From Parvularcula sp964556115 (GTDB lineage: Bacteria; Pseudomonadota; Alphaproteobacteria; Caulobacterales; Parvularculaceae), in contig CAZKVC010000002.1 in the NCBI GenBank assembly GCA_964556115.1, positions 213,522 to 277,521 on the forward strand: a stretch of DNA of 64,000 bases. Direction: 5' to 3'. Under the pieces are notes generated by a model. That model saw only the letters and a program-made list of their open reading frames with translations, was not told the DNA's origin and did no database searches. Shown piece after piece: positions 22,910-32,133 of the stretch; the first letter of the stretch is position 1, and the number at the start of each line of letters is the position of its first letter. A program made the position numbers and the translations under genes.

Positions 22910-23586
22910 CGGCTTTGTTCCGTGAGGTCGACGATGCTCTGCAGCAGCTCGTCGTAGTGGTCGAAACGCCGGGCCTCTTGGGTCCGCGGGTCGTTCGCGC
23001 CGTAACCGAAGCTGGCGAGAAGGCACGGCATCGCCGCTGCCTTCGCCGCCAGCAGGTCGGTTGCCGTATCGCCGATCATCACGCCCGAGGCGCAGCCGAG
23101 CGTCTTGAGGATGTGTTGCAGCGGCAAAGGCGATGGTTTCTTCTCCGGCAGGCTGTCGGCGGAGACCACCAGCTCGAAATAACTGCTCAGGCCGAGATCG
23201 GCCAGCAGCGGCTTGGACAGGGATTCGAGCTTGTTGGTGCAGACCGCCAGCCTTGCACCTTCAGCGCGAAGCTGATCCAGGCAGTTCTCGCAGGCATCGA
23301 ACACGGCCGACGTTTCGCTGATCCTGCTTTTGTAGTCTTCGATATAATCTGCCACGAGTGCGTCCCCCGCAGCACCTTCGGGGAAGCGGCGACCCTGCTG
23401 CTCGAAGCCGAGGGTCAGCATGACCCGCGCCCCGTCGCCAACCAGCGGACGCACCTCGGCCGGGTCCAGAGGTAGCAGGCCCTCGCGGATGAGAAGACGG
23501 TTGAGGGTCGCCGTCAGGTCCGGCGCGCTGTCCACCAGCGTGCCGTCGAGATCGAAAATGCAGACCCATCCGTCCAGTCGCGCCAT
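22900..23586 (-). CDS. gph: Phosphoglycolate phosphatase (HAD family)
   Basis: This is a 228-aa HAD hydrolase with motif I FDLDGTLVDS, motif II threonine in VCTNK, the lysine in EKKPSPLP, and motif IV IGDTATDLLAAKAA. The cap domain position fits Gph, which removes phosphate from 2-phosphoglycolate formed by DNA repair or photorespiration-like reactions. The ATG at 23586 has AAGGAG 6 bp upstream and is preferred over the ATG six codons earlier. Other small HAD phosphatases cannot be fully excluded. Confidence 0.87.
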   Translation of the reverse strand: MARLDGWVCIFDLDGTLVDSAPDLTATLNRLLIREGLLPLDPAEVRPLVGDGARVMLTLGFEQQGRRFPEGAAGDALVADYIEDYKSRISETSAVFDACENCLDQLRAEGARLAVCTNKLESLSKPLLADLGLSSYFELVVSADSLPEKKPSPLPLQHILKTLGCASGVMIGDTATDLLAAKAAAMPCLLASFGYGANDPRTQEARRFDHYDELLQSIVDLTEQSRQA

Positions 23587-23707
23587 TGTCCTCTCCTTCG
23601 CCATCGCCTACCGGCCGGCTGTTGCAAGCATTCACAGCTTGTGAGCTTCCGCTTAAGGCAAAAGCCGTTAGGCGCGTCACACCGCGATTGCCACCGAGGA
23701 TCGAGAA

Positions 23708-25045
23708 ATGAGCCGTCTTGCCTGTATCGTGCTTGCGGCGGGGCACGGGACCCGCATGAAGTCGCGGACGCCGAAAGTGCTGCACGAGGTGGGCCGCCTT
23801 CCGATGCTGGGCCATTGTTTGCGCACGGCACGCGCTCTCGGCGCGGAGCGGCTCGGCGTGGTGATCGGCGCCGGCGGAGAGAAAGTGCGCGCGGCGCTTC
23901 CCGCGCTCGACGCCGACGCCGGGATCGCCGTTCAGGATCCGCCGCAGGGGACTGGCGACGCCGTTCGCTCGGCCATGCCGCTCGTCGAGGGGTTCGAGGG
24001 CATCCTGCTCATCCTCTATGGCGATACCCCGCTTCTGACCGAAGACAGCCTGCGCAAGCTGATCGCCGAGGTTGAGGCCGGCGCGGCGCTGGCGGTCCTG
24101 GGCTTCGAACCTTTGGACCCCGGCCCCTATGGCCGGCTCGTCACGAGCGAGAGCGGGGACCTCCTGCGGATCGTGGAGGCGAAGGACGCTTCTCCGGAAG
24201 AGCTTGCCATCGGGCTTTGCAATTCGGGGGTGATGGCCGTCTCGATGGAAGCGTTGCGCCGGGACCTGCCGCGGATCGGCAATGACAACGCCAAGAAGGA
24301 ATTCTACCTCACCGACCTCGTCGGCCTGGCCATCGAGGCGGGCGACCGCGCCTCGGTTATCAGCGGCAGCGAGGACGAGGTCTTCGGTGTCAACAACCGC
24401 GCCGAGCTTGCCGTAGCGGAGCGCATCTTTCAGGACCGCCGCCGCCGTGAGCTGATGCTCGATGGCGTCACGATGATCGATCCGCAGACGGTTCATTTTG
24501 CCTATGACACGAAGATCGGGCAGGACAGCATCATCGAGCCTCATGTGGTCTTCGGTCCCGGCGTCGAGCTGGCGGACCGCAGCGAAATAAAGGCGTTCTC
24601 GCATCTCGAAGGGGCAAGGCTCGAAGAGGGCGCCGCAGCCGGACCCTTCGCGCGCCTCCGCCAAGGCACGCTTCTTGGCGAAGGTGCCAAGGTCGGCAAT
24701 TTCGTCGAGACGAAGAAAGCCAGCCTCGGCAAGGGCGTGAAGGCCGGACACCTTACCTATCTTGGCGACGTGACGATCGGCGCAAAGAGCAATATCGGCG
24801 CGGGCACGATCACCTGCAATTATGACGGGTACGGCAAGCACAAGACGGTGATCGGCGAAGGCGCCTTCATCGGCTCGAATACCATGCTCGTCGCCCCGGT
24901 CACGATCGGGGCGGGCGCCTTCACCGGATCGGGCTCCGTCATTACCAAGGACGTCTCGGACAACTCCCTGGCAGTCGCCAGGGGCAAACAGTTCGAGAAA
25001 AAGGAATGGGCCTTGTCCTTCCGCAAACTGAAAGAAAGAGGCTGA
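23708..25045 (+). CDS. glmU: Bifunctional GlcN-1-P acetyltransferase/GlcNAc-1-P uridyltransferase
   Basis: GlmU makes UDP-GlcNAc for peptidoglycan and lipid A. The 445-aa protein has an N-terminal nucleotidyltransferase domain (LAAGHGTRMKS, QGTGDAV, LYGDTPLL). The C-terminal left-handed beta-helix has hexapeptide repeats and the acetyltransferase site (NFVETKKASLGKG, KAGHLTYLGD, CNYDG). It is 1 bp from glmS, so the two form an operon covering both steps from fructose-6-phosphate to UDP-GlcNAc except for GlmM. Confidence 0.97.
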   Translation: MSRLACIVLAAGHGTRMKSRTPKVLHEVGRLPMLGHCLRTARALGAERLGVVIGAGGEKVRAALPALDADAGIAVQDPPQGTGDAVRSAMPLVEGFEGILLILYGDTPLLTEDSLRKLIAEVEAGAALAVLGFEPLDPGPYGRLVTSESGDLLRIVEAKDASPEELAIGLCNSGVMAVSMEALRRDLPRIGNDNAKKEFYLTDLVGLAIEAGDRASVISGSEDEVFGVNNRAELAVAERIFQDRRRRELMLDGVTMIDPQTVHFAYDTKIGQDSIIEPHVVFGPGVELADRSEIKAFSHLEGARLEEGAAAGPFARLRQGTLLGEGAKVGNFVETKKASLGKGVKAGHLTYLGDVTIGAKSNIGAGTITCNYDGYGKHKTVIGEGAFIGSNTMLVAPVTIGAGAFTGSGSVITKDVSDNSLAVARGKQFEKKEWALSFRKLKERG

Positions 25046-25046
25046 C

Positions 25047-26876
25047 ATGTGCGGCATCGTCGGGATCAATAGCCGTGAGGCCGTCAGCGGACGGATCGTG
25101 GAGGGACTGCGTCGGCTCGAATACCGGGGTTACGACAGCGCCGGTGTCGCCACGATCGACGAAGGTGCGATCGGCCGCAGGCGCAGTGTCGGCAAGCTTT
25201 TTGCGCTCGAACAGCTTCTTTCCGAGAACCCGCTGCCGGGCGCCATCGGCATCGGGCACACCCGCTGGGCTACCCATGGCCGCCCGACCGAGGAGAACGC
25301 CCACCCCCACGGGGCGGAGGCTGTGTCGGTGGTCCATAACGGCATCATCGAGAACTTTGCCGAGCTGAAAGCCGAGCTTTCTGACAAGGGCTTTGACTTC
25401 GAAAGCCAGACGGACACGGAGGTTGTCACCCGTCTGATCGAGGACCGCCTTGCGACCGGCCTCTCACCGAAGGAAGCCTTCCGCGAGACCCTCACCCGGC
25501 TTGAAGGGGCGTTCGCGCTCTGTGTCCTTTTCGCTAAAGATGCGGACCATATCTACTGCGCCCGCCGGGGCAGCCCGCTTGCGCTCGGCGTCGGCGACGG
25601 CGAGATGTTCCTTGGCTCCGACGCCCTCGCTCTGGCGCCTTTCACCCGAAAGGTCGTCTATCTCGAGGACGGCGACTGGGGCATTGTCGGCCGCGAAAGT
25701 TTCGATCTCTACACAGAAGACAACGAGACTGTCGAGCGGGAGGTCAATCTTTCCGACGCCTCCGCGGCCCTGATCGGGAAGGGGCGGCACCGCCATTTCA
25801 TGGCGAAGGAGATCGCGGAGCAGCCGGATGTCCTCGGCCATGCTCTGTCGACCTACCTGCGCCCCAACCGCGGGGCCGTGGCGCTTCCCGACACGGCGCT
25901 GGATTTCTCCAAGGCTGAGCGTCTGACCATTTCCGGATGCGGCACGGCGTACCTTGCGGGCCTGATCGCGAAATACTGGTTCGAAGGCCTCGCACGGCTT
26001 CCCGTCGAGATCGATATCGCTTCGGAGCTTCGCTACCGCGACGTGCCCTACAGGAAAGGTGACGCGGCGCTGTTCGTGAGCCAGTCCGGCGAGACAGCGG
26101 ACACGCTCGCGGCAATGCGGGACGCCAAGGAAGCTGGCGTGCTGACCGGGGCCGTGGTCAACGTGCCCGAAAGCACCATGGCCCGCGAAGCCGAAGCGGT
26201 CTTCCCGATCAAGGCGGGTCCGGAAATTGGTGTCGCGTCCACCAAAGCCTTCACCTGCCAACTCGCGACCCTGGCCTGCCTGGCCGTCGCCGCGGGCCGC
26301 GCGCGGGGGCATGTGTCGGAGGAAGAGGAGGGCAGGCTCGTCGGCTCACTCATGACGATTCCCCGCCTGATGGCCGAAGTCCTGTCCGGCGAAGAGGCGA
26401 TCGAGGAGCTCAGCCATCTCCTCGTCCCGGCAAGGGATGTCCTTTATCTCGGCCGTGGCGTCAGCTTCCCGCTGGCGCTCGAAGGCGCGCTGAAGCTCAA
26501 GGAAATCAGCTATATCCACGCCGAGGGCTACGCCGCGGGCGAGCTCAAGCACGGCCCCATCGCCCTGGTCGATGAGCATGTCCCGGTGATCGTCCTTGCG
26601 CCCGACGACCGTCATTTCGACAAGACGATCTCGAACATGCACGAGGTCATGGCGCGGGGCGGGCAGTGTATCCTGATCTCGACCGCCAGCGGCATCGAAA
26701 GGGCGAAGGGCGAGCAGCCGCTCACGGGCTCATTCGTCATGCCCGAGGCCCACAGCCTTTTCGCGCCGCTCCTCTATGCGGTCCCGATCCAGCTCATCGC
26801 CTATCACACGGCCGTGCTGAAAGGCACTGACGTCGATCAGCCCAGGAATCTCGCCAAGTCCGTCACAGTGGAATGA
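25047..26876 (+). CDS. glmS: Glutamine--fructose-6-phosphate aminotransferase (isomerizing)
   Basis: The 609-aa protein begins MCGIVG, with Cys2 as the N-terminal glutaminase nucleophile once Met is removed. It has the glutaminase motifs GHTRWATHG and HNGIIENF. The two SIS isomerase domains follow (SGCGTAYLAG, SQSGETADT, ASTKAFTCQ), and the end DQPRNLAKSVTVE is the family C-terminus. It makes glucosamine-6-phosphate. I see no glmS ribozyme before it; the gap to glmU is a single base. Confidence 0.97.
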   Translation: MCGIVGINSREAVSGRIVEGLRRLEYRGYDSAGVATIDEGAIGRRRSVGKLFALEQLLSENPLPGAIGIGHTRWATHGRPTEENAHPHGAEAVSVVHNGIIENFAELKAELSDKGFDFESQTDTEVVTRLIEDRLATGLSPKEAFRETLTRLEGAFALCVLFAKDADHIYCARRGSPLALGVGDGEMFLGSDALALAPFTRKVVYLEDGDWGIVGRESFDLYTEDNETVEREVNLSDASAALIGKGRHRHFMAKEIAEQPDVLGHALSTYLRPNRGAVALPDTALDFSKAERLTISGCGTAYLAGLIAKYWFEGLARLPVEIDIASELRYRDVPYRKGDAALFVSQSGETADTLAAMRDAKEAGVLTGAVVNVPESTMAREAEAVFPIKAGPEIGVASTKAFTCQLATLACLAVAAGRARGHVSEEEEGRLVGSLMTIPRLMAEVLSGEEAIEELSHLLVPARDVLYLGRGVSFPLALEGALKLKEISYIHAEGYAAGELKHGPIALVDEHVPVIVLAPDDRHFDKTISNMHEVMARGGQCILISTASGIERAKGEQPLTGSFVMPEAHSLFAPLLYAVPIQLIAYHTAVLKGTDVDQPRNLAKSVTVE

Positions 26877-26975
26877 CCGTTGTTTCAGGAACTGTAACGG
26901 GCGGAAACAAACTATCACTTCGATCAGGCCGGTTAGCCATACATATGTCACCCTATCAGGGTTAGGGGACAATCC

Positions 26976-27893
26976 ATGTTTGACGAACCGGCCAACGACC
27001 TGACGGCTGCCGCGACCGTGCGCCGAACCCTTCGCCTTCAAGGCGTGGGGCTGCATTCGGGTGTGGTGGCCGATCTGGTGATCGAGCCCGCCATGGCTGG
27101 CGCCGGTGTCCGGTTCATCCGTTCCGATCTGGACCGGCTCGCTTCTGAATGCATAATTCCTGCCGACCCGGGCCTTGTCACCAAGACCCAGCTCGGAACG
27201 GTCCTGACCAATGAGGCCGGTGTCTCGATCTCGACGGTGGAGCACCTGATGGCGGCCTTCGCCATGCTTGGCATCACCGATGCCGACGTATCGTGCTCCG
27301 GTCCTGAAGTTCCCATCCTCGACGGCTCATCGCAGCCCTTCATCGAGGCGATCGAGGCCGCGGGCGGCGTCAAGGTATCGCCCCTGACCATCGACGCGGT
27401 CACGCCCGGGCGTAGGGTCACCGTCGCGCAGGGCGGAAGCTGGGCCACGGCCGAGCCGCTGCCGAAGGGATCGGCGGTGGACGTGGTGCTCGACATCACC
27501 ATCGACTTCGACGACCCGACCATCGGAACCCAGCGCATCGTCATCGAGGGCGACCGTGAGACCATTCGCCAGGAAGTGGCAGCGGCGCGGACCTTCACCC
27601 TCCTGCGCGATGTGGAGGCCCTGAAGGCCATCGGCCTTTGCAAGGGCGGCTCGCTCGATAACGCTGTGGTCGTGGGTGACCAAGGCATCGTCAATGAAGG
27701 CGGCCTGCGGATGGAGCGCGAGTTCGTGCGCCACAAGGCATTGGACCTGGTCGGCGATCTCTACCTGATGGGCGCACCGCTGGGCTGTAAGATCACCGCC
27801 TACAAACCAGGCCACACGCTCAACACCGCACTGGCCAATGCGCTGGTCGCCGAGCGCGAAGAAGCGCGTCGTCCGATCGCGGCCACGGCCTAA
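26976..27893 (+). CDS. lpxC: UDP-3-O-acyl-N-acetylglucosamine deacetylase
   Basis: LpxC performs the committed step of lipid A synthesis. The 305-aa protein contains the zinc ligands H90 in VEHLMAAF, and H253 and D257 in RHKALDLVGD. It also has the catalytic histidine in GHTLNTAL, and NAVVVGDQGIVNEGGLR. It has its own 99-bp upstream gap after glmS and is followed by bamD. Confidence 0.97.
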   Translation: MFDEPANDLTAAATVRRTLRLQGVGLHSGVVADLVIEPAMAGAGVRFIRSDLDRLASECIIPADPGLVTKTQLGTVLTNEAGVSISTVEHLMAAFAMLGITDADVSCSGPEVPILDGSSQPFIEAIEAAGGVKVSPLTIDAVTPGRRVTVAQGGSWATAEPLPKGSAVDVVLDITIDFDDPTIGTQRIVIEGDRETIRQEVAAARTFTLLRDVEALKAIGLCKGGSLDNAVVVGDQGIVNEGGLRMEREFVRHKALDLVGDLYLMGAPLGCKITAYKPGHTLNTALANALVAEREEARRPIAATA

Positions 27894-27987
27894 GAACTCT
27901 TCACGCCTTCTCTTTTGCAATCAGGGCAGCGGTCTTCTAGACAGGCCGCCAAGGCGACGCCGCATTTGCGGCATGGGGCACTTTACG

Positions 27988-28938
27988 ATGACGACCGGTT
28001 TGCGTTTCCTTTTTCTGGCAAGTTTCGGGCTGCTTTTGGCGGCCTGTTCGTCCCGGGGGGAGGGGAACGACCGGTTCGCCTATGTCGAACAGCCCGTGGA
28101 GCAGCTCTACCAGTTCGGCGCTCAGGCCATCGAGCGTGGCCGCTATGACGACGCCATCGCCTATTTTGCCGAGGTCGAGCGTCAGCACCCTTATTCGGCA
28201 TGGGCCCGCAGGGCGATGCTGATGACGGCCTATGCCGAATACCTGACCCGCGACTACGAAGCTTCGCTGGCGTCGATCGAACGCTTCCTCGCCATTCACC
28301 CGGGCAACAAGGACGCGGCCTACGCCTATTACCTGCGGGCGATGAATTCTTATGAGCGTATCCGCGATGTCGGCCGCGACCAGCAGGTCACCCGCGAGGC
28401 AGCCGCCGCGCTCACCGATGTCATCCGCCGCTACCCGAACACCGACTATGCCCGGGACGCGCAGCTCAAGCTTGACCTGACCCAGGACCACCTTGCCGGT
28501 AAGGAGATGGACGTTGGCCGCTATTATCTGCGCCGGAACCAGCACGTGGCCGCGATTGGCCGCTTCAACAACGTGCTGGAGAAGTACCAGACCACCGGCC
28601 ACACGGAAGAGGCGCTGCACCGGATCGTCGAGGCCTATCTCGAACTGGGCCTGGTGGACGAGGCGCAGCAGCATGCCGCTGTCCTCGGTTACAACTACCC
28701 GGACAGCCGCTGGTACCGCGATACCTACCGCCTGTTCCGCCGGCACGGCGAAGAGCTGAAGACCGTTCAGGCCGAGAACGACGCGATGCAAGCGCTCAAC
28801 GCCGAGACGGAGATCGATCCGGAAGAGCGTCTGGCGAACACACGCATCATCGATCCCGATGCGATCGACCCCCTCACCAATCCGGATGTCCGTCCGGACG
28901 TGACGCCGGACCTCCCCGGCGCTCCGGTCGAGCCTTGA
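27988..28938 (+). CDS. bamD: Outer membrane assembly lipoprotein BamD
   Basis: BamD is the essential lipoprotein of the BAM complex that inserts outer-membrane proteins. This 316-aa version has a lipobox (LLAAC) about 20 residues in, then TPR-like repeats: FGAQAIERGRYDDAIAYFAEVE, YPNTDYARDAQLKLDL and NVLEKYQTTGHTEEALHRIVEAYLELG. An acidic, proline-rich tail follows. I use the ATG at 27988. An ATG at 27973 is possible, but the hairpin GCCGCA-TT-TGCGGC abuts it. The adjacent lpxC gene is a common neighbour in alphaproteobacteria. Confidence 0.93.
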   Translation: MTTGLRFLFLASFGLLLAACSSRGEGNDRFAYVEQPVEQLYQFGAQAIERGRYDDAIAYFAEVERQHPYSAWARRAMLMTAYAEYLTRDYEASLASIERFLAIHPGNKDAAYAYYLRAMNSYERIRDVGRDQQVTREAAAALTDVIRRYPNTDYARDAQLKLDLTQDHLAGKEMDVGRYYLRRNQHVAAIGRFNNVLEKYQTTGHTEEALHRIVEAYLELGLVDEAQQHAAVLGYNYPDSRWYRDTYRLFRRHGEELKTVQAENDAMQALNAETEIDPEERLANTRIIDPDAIDPLTNPDVRPDVTPDLPGAPVEP

Positions 28939-28954
28939 TCAAGGAAGGCGCGGC

Positions 28955-29206
28955 TCAGGCTGCGTCCAGGACCTCGACCCGGTAGCTTTCCATCACCGGG
29001 TTGGCGAGCAGCTTGTCGCACATCGCTTTCGCCTTCTCTTCGGCTTCCGAAGCCGATGACGCGCCTGCGATGTCCATCTCGATCAGCTTGCCCTGACGAA
29101 CCTGGCTGGCATCCTCGAACCCCATGCCGTGCAGGGCGCCTTCGATCGCCTTGCCCTGCGGGTCGAGGACGCCGTTCTTCAGCGTGATGAGAACGCGAAC
29201 CTTCAT
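28955..29206 (-). CDS. purS: Phosphoribosylformylglycinamidine synthase subunit PurS
   Basis: This 83-aa protein matches PurS, the small subunit of the three-part FGAM synthase. The N-terminus KVRVLITLKNGVLDPQGKAIEGAL, VRQGKLIE and CDKLLANPVMESY are diagnostic. It overlaps purC by 4 bp (ATGA). The purQ and purL genes that complete the enzyme are not in the window. Confidence 0.95.
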   Translation of the reverse strand: MKVRVLITLKNGVLDPQGKAIEGALHGMGFEDASQVRQGKLIEMDIAGASSASEAEEKAKAMCDKLLANPVMESYRVEVLDAA

Positions 29207-29994
29207 GAGGGTGCCTTTCCGTTCGAGCTGACGAGCTTCGGCCCGGACTTGTCGCCGGTGCCTTCATCGTCATTGCGTAGGATTCCGAGCCGCCTTGCGA
29301 CCTCGCGGTAGCCTTCCACGACATTGCCGAGGTCCTTGCGGAACCGGTCCTTGTCCATGATCTCGCCGGACTGGAGATCCCAGAGCCGGCAGCTGTCGGG
29401 GCTGATCTCGTCGGCGAGGATCAGGCGGACCATCTCGTTCTCGTACTGCCGCCCGAACTCCAGCTTGAAGTCCACGAGCCTGATATGGGCCGCCGCGAAA
29501 AGACCCGACAGATAGTCGTTCACGCGCAGCGCGTAGGCCATCATGTCGTCGATCTCCTGCGGGCTCGCCCAGCCCCAGGCGGTGATGTGGTCCTCCGAGA
29601 CCATCGGATCGCCCAGCTTGTCGTCCTTGAAATAGAACTCAACCACCGAGCGGGGCAGGGGGTCGCCTTCCTTCAGGCCGAGGCGCTTGGCCAGCGAGCC
29701 GGCAGCCACATTACGCACAACGACTTCGAGCGGGATGATCTCGACATGCCGGATCAGTTGCTCGCGCATGTTGATGCGCTTGATGAAGTGGGTCGGAACG
29801 CCGATCCGCTCGAGCCCCAGCATGATGAACTCGGAAATACGGTTGTTCAGAACGCCCTTGCCCTCGAGAACGGCATGTTTCTGGTTGTTGAAGGCTGTCG
29901 CGTCATCCTTGAAGAACTGGATGAGGGTGCCCGGTTCCGGACCCTCATAGAGGATCTTCGCCTTGCCTTCGTAGATCTGCTTGCCGCGAGCCAT
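29203..29994 (-). CDS. purC: SAICAR synthetase
   Basis: PurC joins CAIR to aspartate in purine synthesis. The 263-aa protein starts with GKQIYEGKAKILYEG and has FKDDATAFN, RNVAAGSLAKRLG, and LVDFKLEFG, followed by the SAICAR signature ILADEISPDSCRLWD. The ATG at 29994 has AAGGAG 7 bp upstream; a longer frame from 30096 lacks support. A C-terminal tail of about 20 polar residues is not conserved. Confidence 0.96.
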   Translation of the reverse strand: MARGKQIYEGKAKILYEGPEPGTLIQFFKDDATAFNNQKHAVLEGKGVLNNRISEFIMLGLERIGVPTHFIKRINMREQLIRHVEIIPLEVVVRNVAAGSLAKRLGLKEGDPLPRSVVEFYFKDDKLGDPMVSEDHITAWGWASPQEIDDMMAYALRVNDYLSGLFAAAHIRLVDFKLEFGRQYENEMVRLILADEISPDSCRLWDLQSGEIMDKDRFRKDLGNVVEGYREVARRLGILRNDDEGTGDKSGPKLVSSNGKAPS

Positions 29995-30160
29995 CAGGCG
30001 CTCCTTCGATGAATCAAGGCGGGACGCGGGTGCGCGCACACCGCATATCGGCGTCCCGGAGCGAGCGCAGGTAACACGGCTGGCCCTGCCGAGCAAAGCG
30101 CTTTCGCGGGTGCGGAAACCGGCCTAGGCTGGTCCTCGCATTAGCAAGGGAGAGGTCCGC

Positions 30161-30472
30161 ATGACGACCTTCGACGACCGCGAACGCAGCTTCGAATCGG
30201 AATTCGCGAACAATCAGGAACTCAGGTTCAAGGTCGAGGCCAAGCGTGACCGCCTGGTGGGCCTGTGGGCCGCGGAGAAGCTCGGCAAGACGGGCGGTGA
30301 GGCGGAGGATTACGCCAAGTCGGTCATCCGCGCCGACCTTCAGGAGCCTGGGGATGACGACGTGTTCCGCAAGCTTCGCGAAGACCTTCCCAAGAACGAT
30401 GTCAGCGACGACGACATCCGTCAGGCGATGAGAAAAGCGCTTTCCGAGGCGATGGATTCCGTCCGCGGCTGA
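30161..30472 (+). CDS. F1-ATPase inhibitor zeta subunit (DUF1476)
   Basis: The 103-aa helical protein has the DUF1476 pattern: TTFDDRERSFESEFANNQEL, RDRLVGLWAAEKLG, then YAKSVIRADLQEPGDDDVFRKL. In Paracoccus and related alphaproteobacteria this is the zeta subunit, whose N-terminal segment blocks ATP hydrolysis by the F1 motor. A ribosome binding site (GGGAGAGG) lies just upstream. It is 39 bp before an SDR gene and may be co-transcribed with it. Confidence 0.92.
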   Translation: MTTFDDRERSFESEFANNQELRFKVEAKRDRLVGLWAAEKLGKTGGEAEDYAKSVIRADLQEPGDDDVFRKLREDLPKNDVSDDDIRQAMRKALSEAMDSVRG

Positions 30473-30511
30473 CTTGCCGCACACTTCGAAACGAATAGAC
30501 GAGGAGACTCT

Positions 30512-31288
30512 ATGGGCAAGCGACTGGCCGGGAAGAAGGCTTTCATCACCGGCGGAGCGCAAGGGCTCGGCCTCGCCATGGGCAGGATGTTCATGGCCGA
30601 AGGCGCCGATGTGGTTCTGACCGATGTGCAGGTCGACAAGGTGGCCGAGGAAGCCGAGAAGCTCGGCGCCGCTGCCGGGATCGAGCACGACGTCACGGAC
30701 CCCTTCGCCTGGAAAGCAGCGCTGGCCGCCGCGGCCGAGGAGATGGACGGTATCAATGTGCTCGTCCACAATGCGGGCATCGGCTCCTTCGGCAATGTCG
30801 AGACCGAGACCTATGAGATGTACCGCAAGGTCTGCGCCATCGACATGGATGCCGTCTTTCTGGGCACCCAGGCGGCGATGCCCTATCTGAAGGAAAGCCA
30901 GCCCGCCTCGGTCATCGTCATTTCGTCCGTTGCCGGGTTGATGGCGGACGGCAACTTCCTCAGCTACAATACCGCCAAGGCGGGCGTTGCGATGATGACC
31001 AAGTCGATCGCCCTTCACTGTGCCCGCAACGGTATGCAGATCACGGCGAACTCGATCCATCCCGTCTTTACACGGACGGCAATTCTCGATCCGATGATCG
31101 CGCTGAAGGGCAGCCAGGAAGAGGGCGAGAAGGCGCTGACCCGCAACATCCCGATGAAGCGCCTGGGTGAGCCCGAAGAGGTCGCGGCGATGGCGACCTA
31201 TCTTGCCTCCGACGAAGCGAAGTTCGTCACCGGCTCCGAGTTCAGGATCGATGGTGGCATCACTGCCTGCGGCCTTGGGGCGAAGTAG
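30512..31288 (+). CDS. Short-chain dehydrogenase/reductase (classical SDR)
   Basis: This is a 258-aa classical SDR with the cofactor motif TGGAQGLG, NAG in VHNAGIGSF, and the catalytic Ser in VISSVAG and Tyr-Lys in YNTAK. The C-terminus ends with FRIDGGITACG, the common SDR close. The acid D at the end of the second strand (TDVQVD) favours NAD(H). Length and style fit an alcohol or 3-oxoacyl reductase, but the substrate cannot be read from sequence. Confidence 0.9.
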   Translation: MGKRLAGKKAFITGGAQGLGLAMGRMFMAEGADVVLTDVQVDKVAEEAEKLGAAAGIEHDVTDPFAWKAALAAAAEEMDGINVLVHNAGIGSFGNVETETYEMYRKVCAIDMDAVFLGTQAAMPYLKESQPASVIVISSVAGLMADGNFLSYNTAKAGVAMMTKSIALHCARNGMQITANSIHPVFTRTAILDPMIALKGSQEEGEKALTRNIPMKRLGEPEEVAAMATYLASDEAKFVTGSEFRIDGGITACGLGAK

Positions 31289-31293
31289 GCCGA

Positions 31294-32052
31294 TTAGAAA
31301 AGCTGGGGCTGGGCGGTCTGCGGTTCCTTCATGGGAAGACCGGTCCGCCGCTCCATCTCCTTGCCTGCCGAAAAGCGGTGGTCCTCGTCGCGGCCCTTGA
31401 GGAACTGGATGAGCACCGCTTCGTCGAGCTCACGCCATTTCCTGCCGCGGTGCTCGCCATAGCGCACGCGCGGCAACAATCCGGGCTCGTCGTTCCAGTC
31501 GATCAGCGTGTCCGGCCCTTCGATGCGCAGCATGTCGCGCAGATGGAACGCCGTCGTGTAGGCGTCGGGGAAGGCCCGGTGGACAGGCAGCGCGCGCTCC
31601 CGATCGAGCCCCTCGGGCTGACGCCAGTATTTCAGGACCTGGTTCGAAAAGGAGGGGCTGTCGGGAAAGACCCGCAGCGCCGATTTCCAGGTGCATATCC
31701 ACGGAAGGCCACCCGTCAGCTCAGGCGTGCAGAAGCGGCTCTCGAACGTCACACGATGGGCGGCGAGGCCAATGCAGTCGCCGCCCGGTTGCAGCACGGC
31801 CTTCGCCACCTTGCGGAAAGGCGGGCAGCCCTTCACGTCCTCGTCGGTGATATGATGAACGGCTTGGGTGACCGGGGGGATCGACCGCTCCGGATCGGTC
31901 AGGATCTGGCCGTTCTCACCGCCGATCTCCCAGGAGCCATCGGCGGTTTCGACAACATCCTGCCAGCCGATCTCGCAGACTGTATGGGCAGGGGGGCGTG
32001 AGCCGGTGGTCTCAAGATCGATCACACGAATAAAGCGAGGCATGCCAGCCAT
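31294..32052 (-). CDS. DnaQ-like 3'-5' exonuclease (ExoX-like)
   Basis: The 252-aa protein has the DEDDh exonuclease fold: DLETTG near residue 12 (D and E), HHITDED, the HRVTFESRF segment at the place of the usual HNxxFD, and HRAFPDAYTT (catalytic His and Asp). A small C-terminal domain (about 195-230; RYGEHRGRKWRELDEAVLIQFL) resembles the ExoX C-terminus. It probably trims single-stranded DNA or RNA 3' ends. An ATG three codons in is an equally good start. Confidence 0.86.
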   Translation of the reverse strand: MAGMPRFIRVIDLETTGSRPPAHTVCEIGWQDVVETADGSWEIGGENGQILTDPERSIPPVTQAVHHITDEDVKGCPPFRKVAKAVLQPGGDCIGLAAHRVTFESRFCTPELTGGLPWICTWKSALRVFPDSPSFSNQVLKYWRQPEGLDRERALPVHRAFPDAYTTAFHLRDMLRIEGPDTLIDWNDEPGLLPRVRYGEHRGRKWRELDEAVLIQFLKGRDEDHRFSAGKEMERRTGLPMKEPQTAQPQLF

Positions 32053-32133
32053 CTAGTGCCAGTATCGGCAAGGCAAGCCAGCGCCCCGCAAGAGCGTTCG
32101 CCGGACGTCTCAAAAGCTTGTCGAGAAGACGCT

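Noticed and set aside
25045..25047. glmS ribozyme before glmS
   Set aside because: The glmU-glmS gap is one base, so there is no leader to hold a ribozyme.
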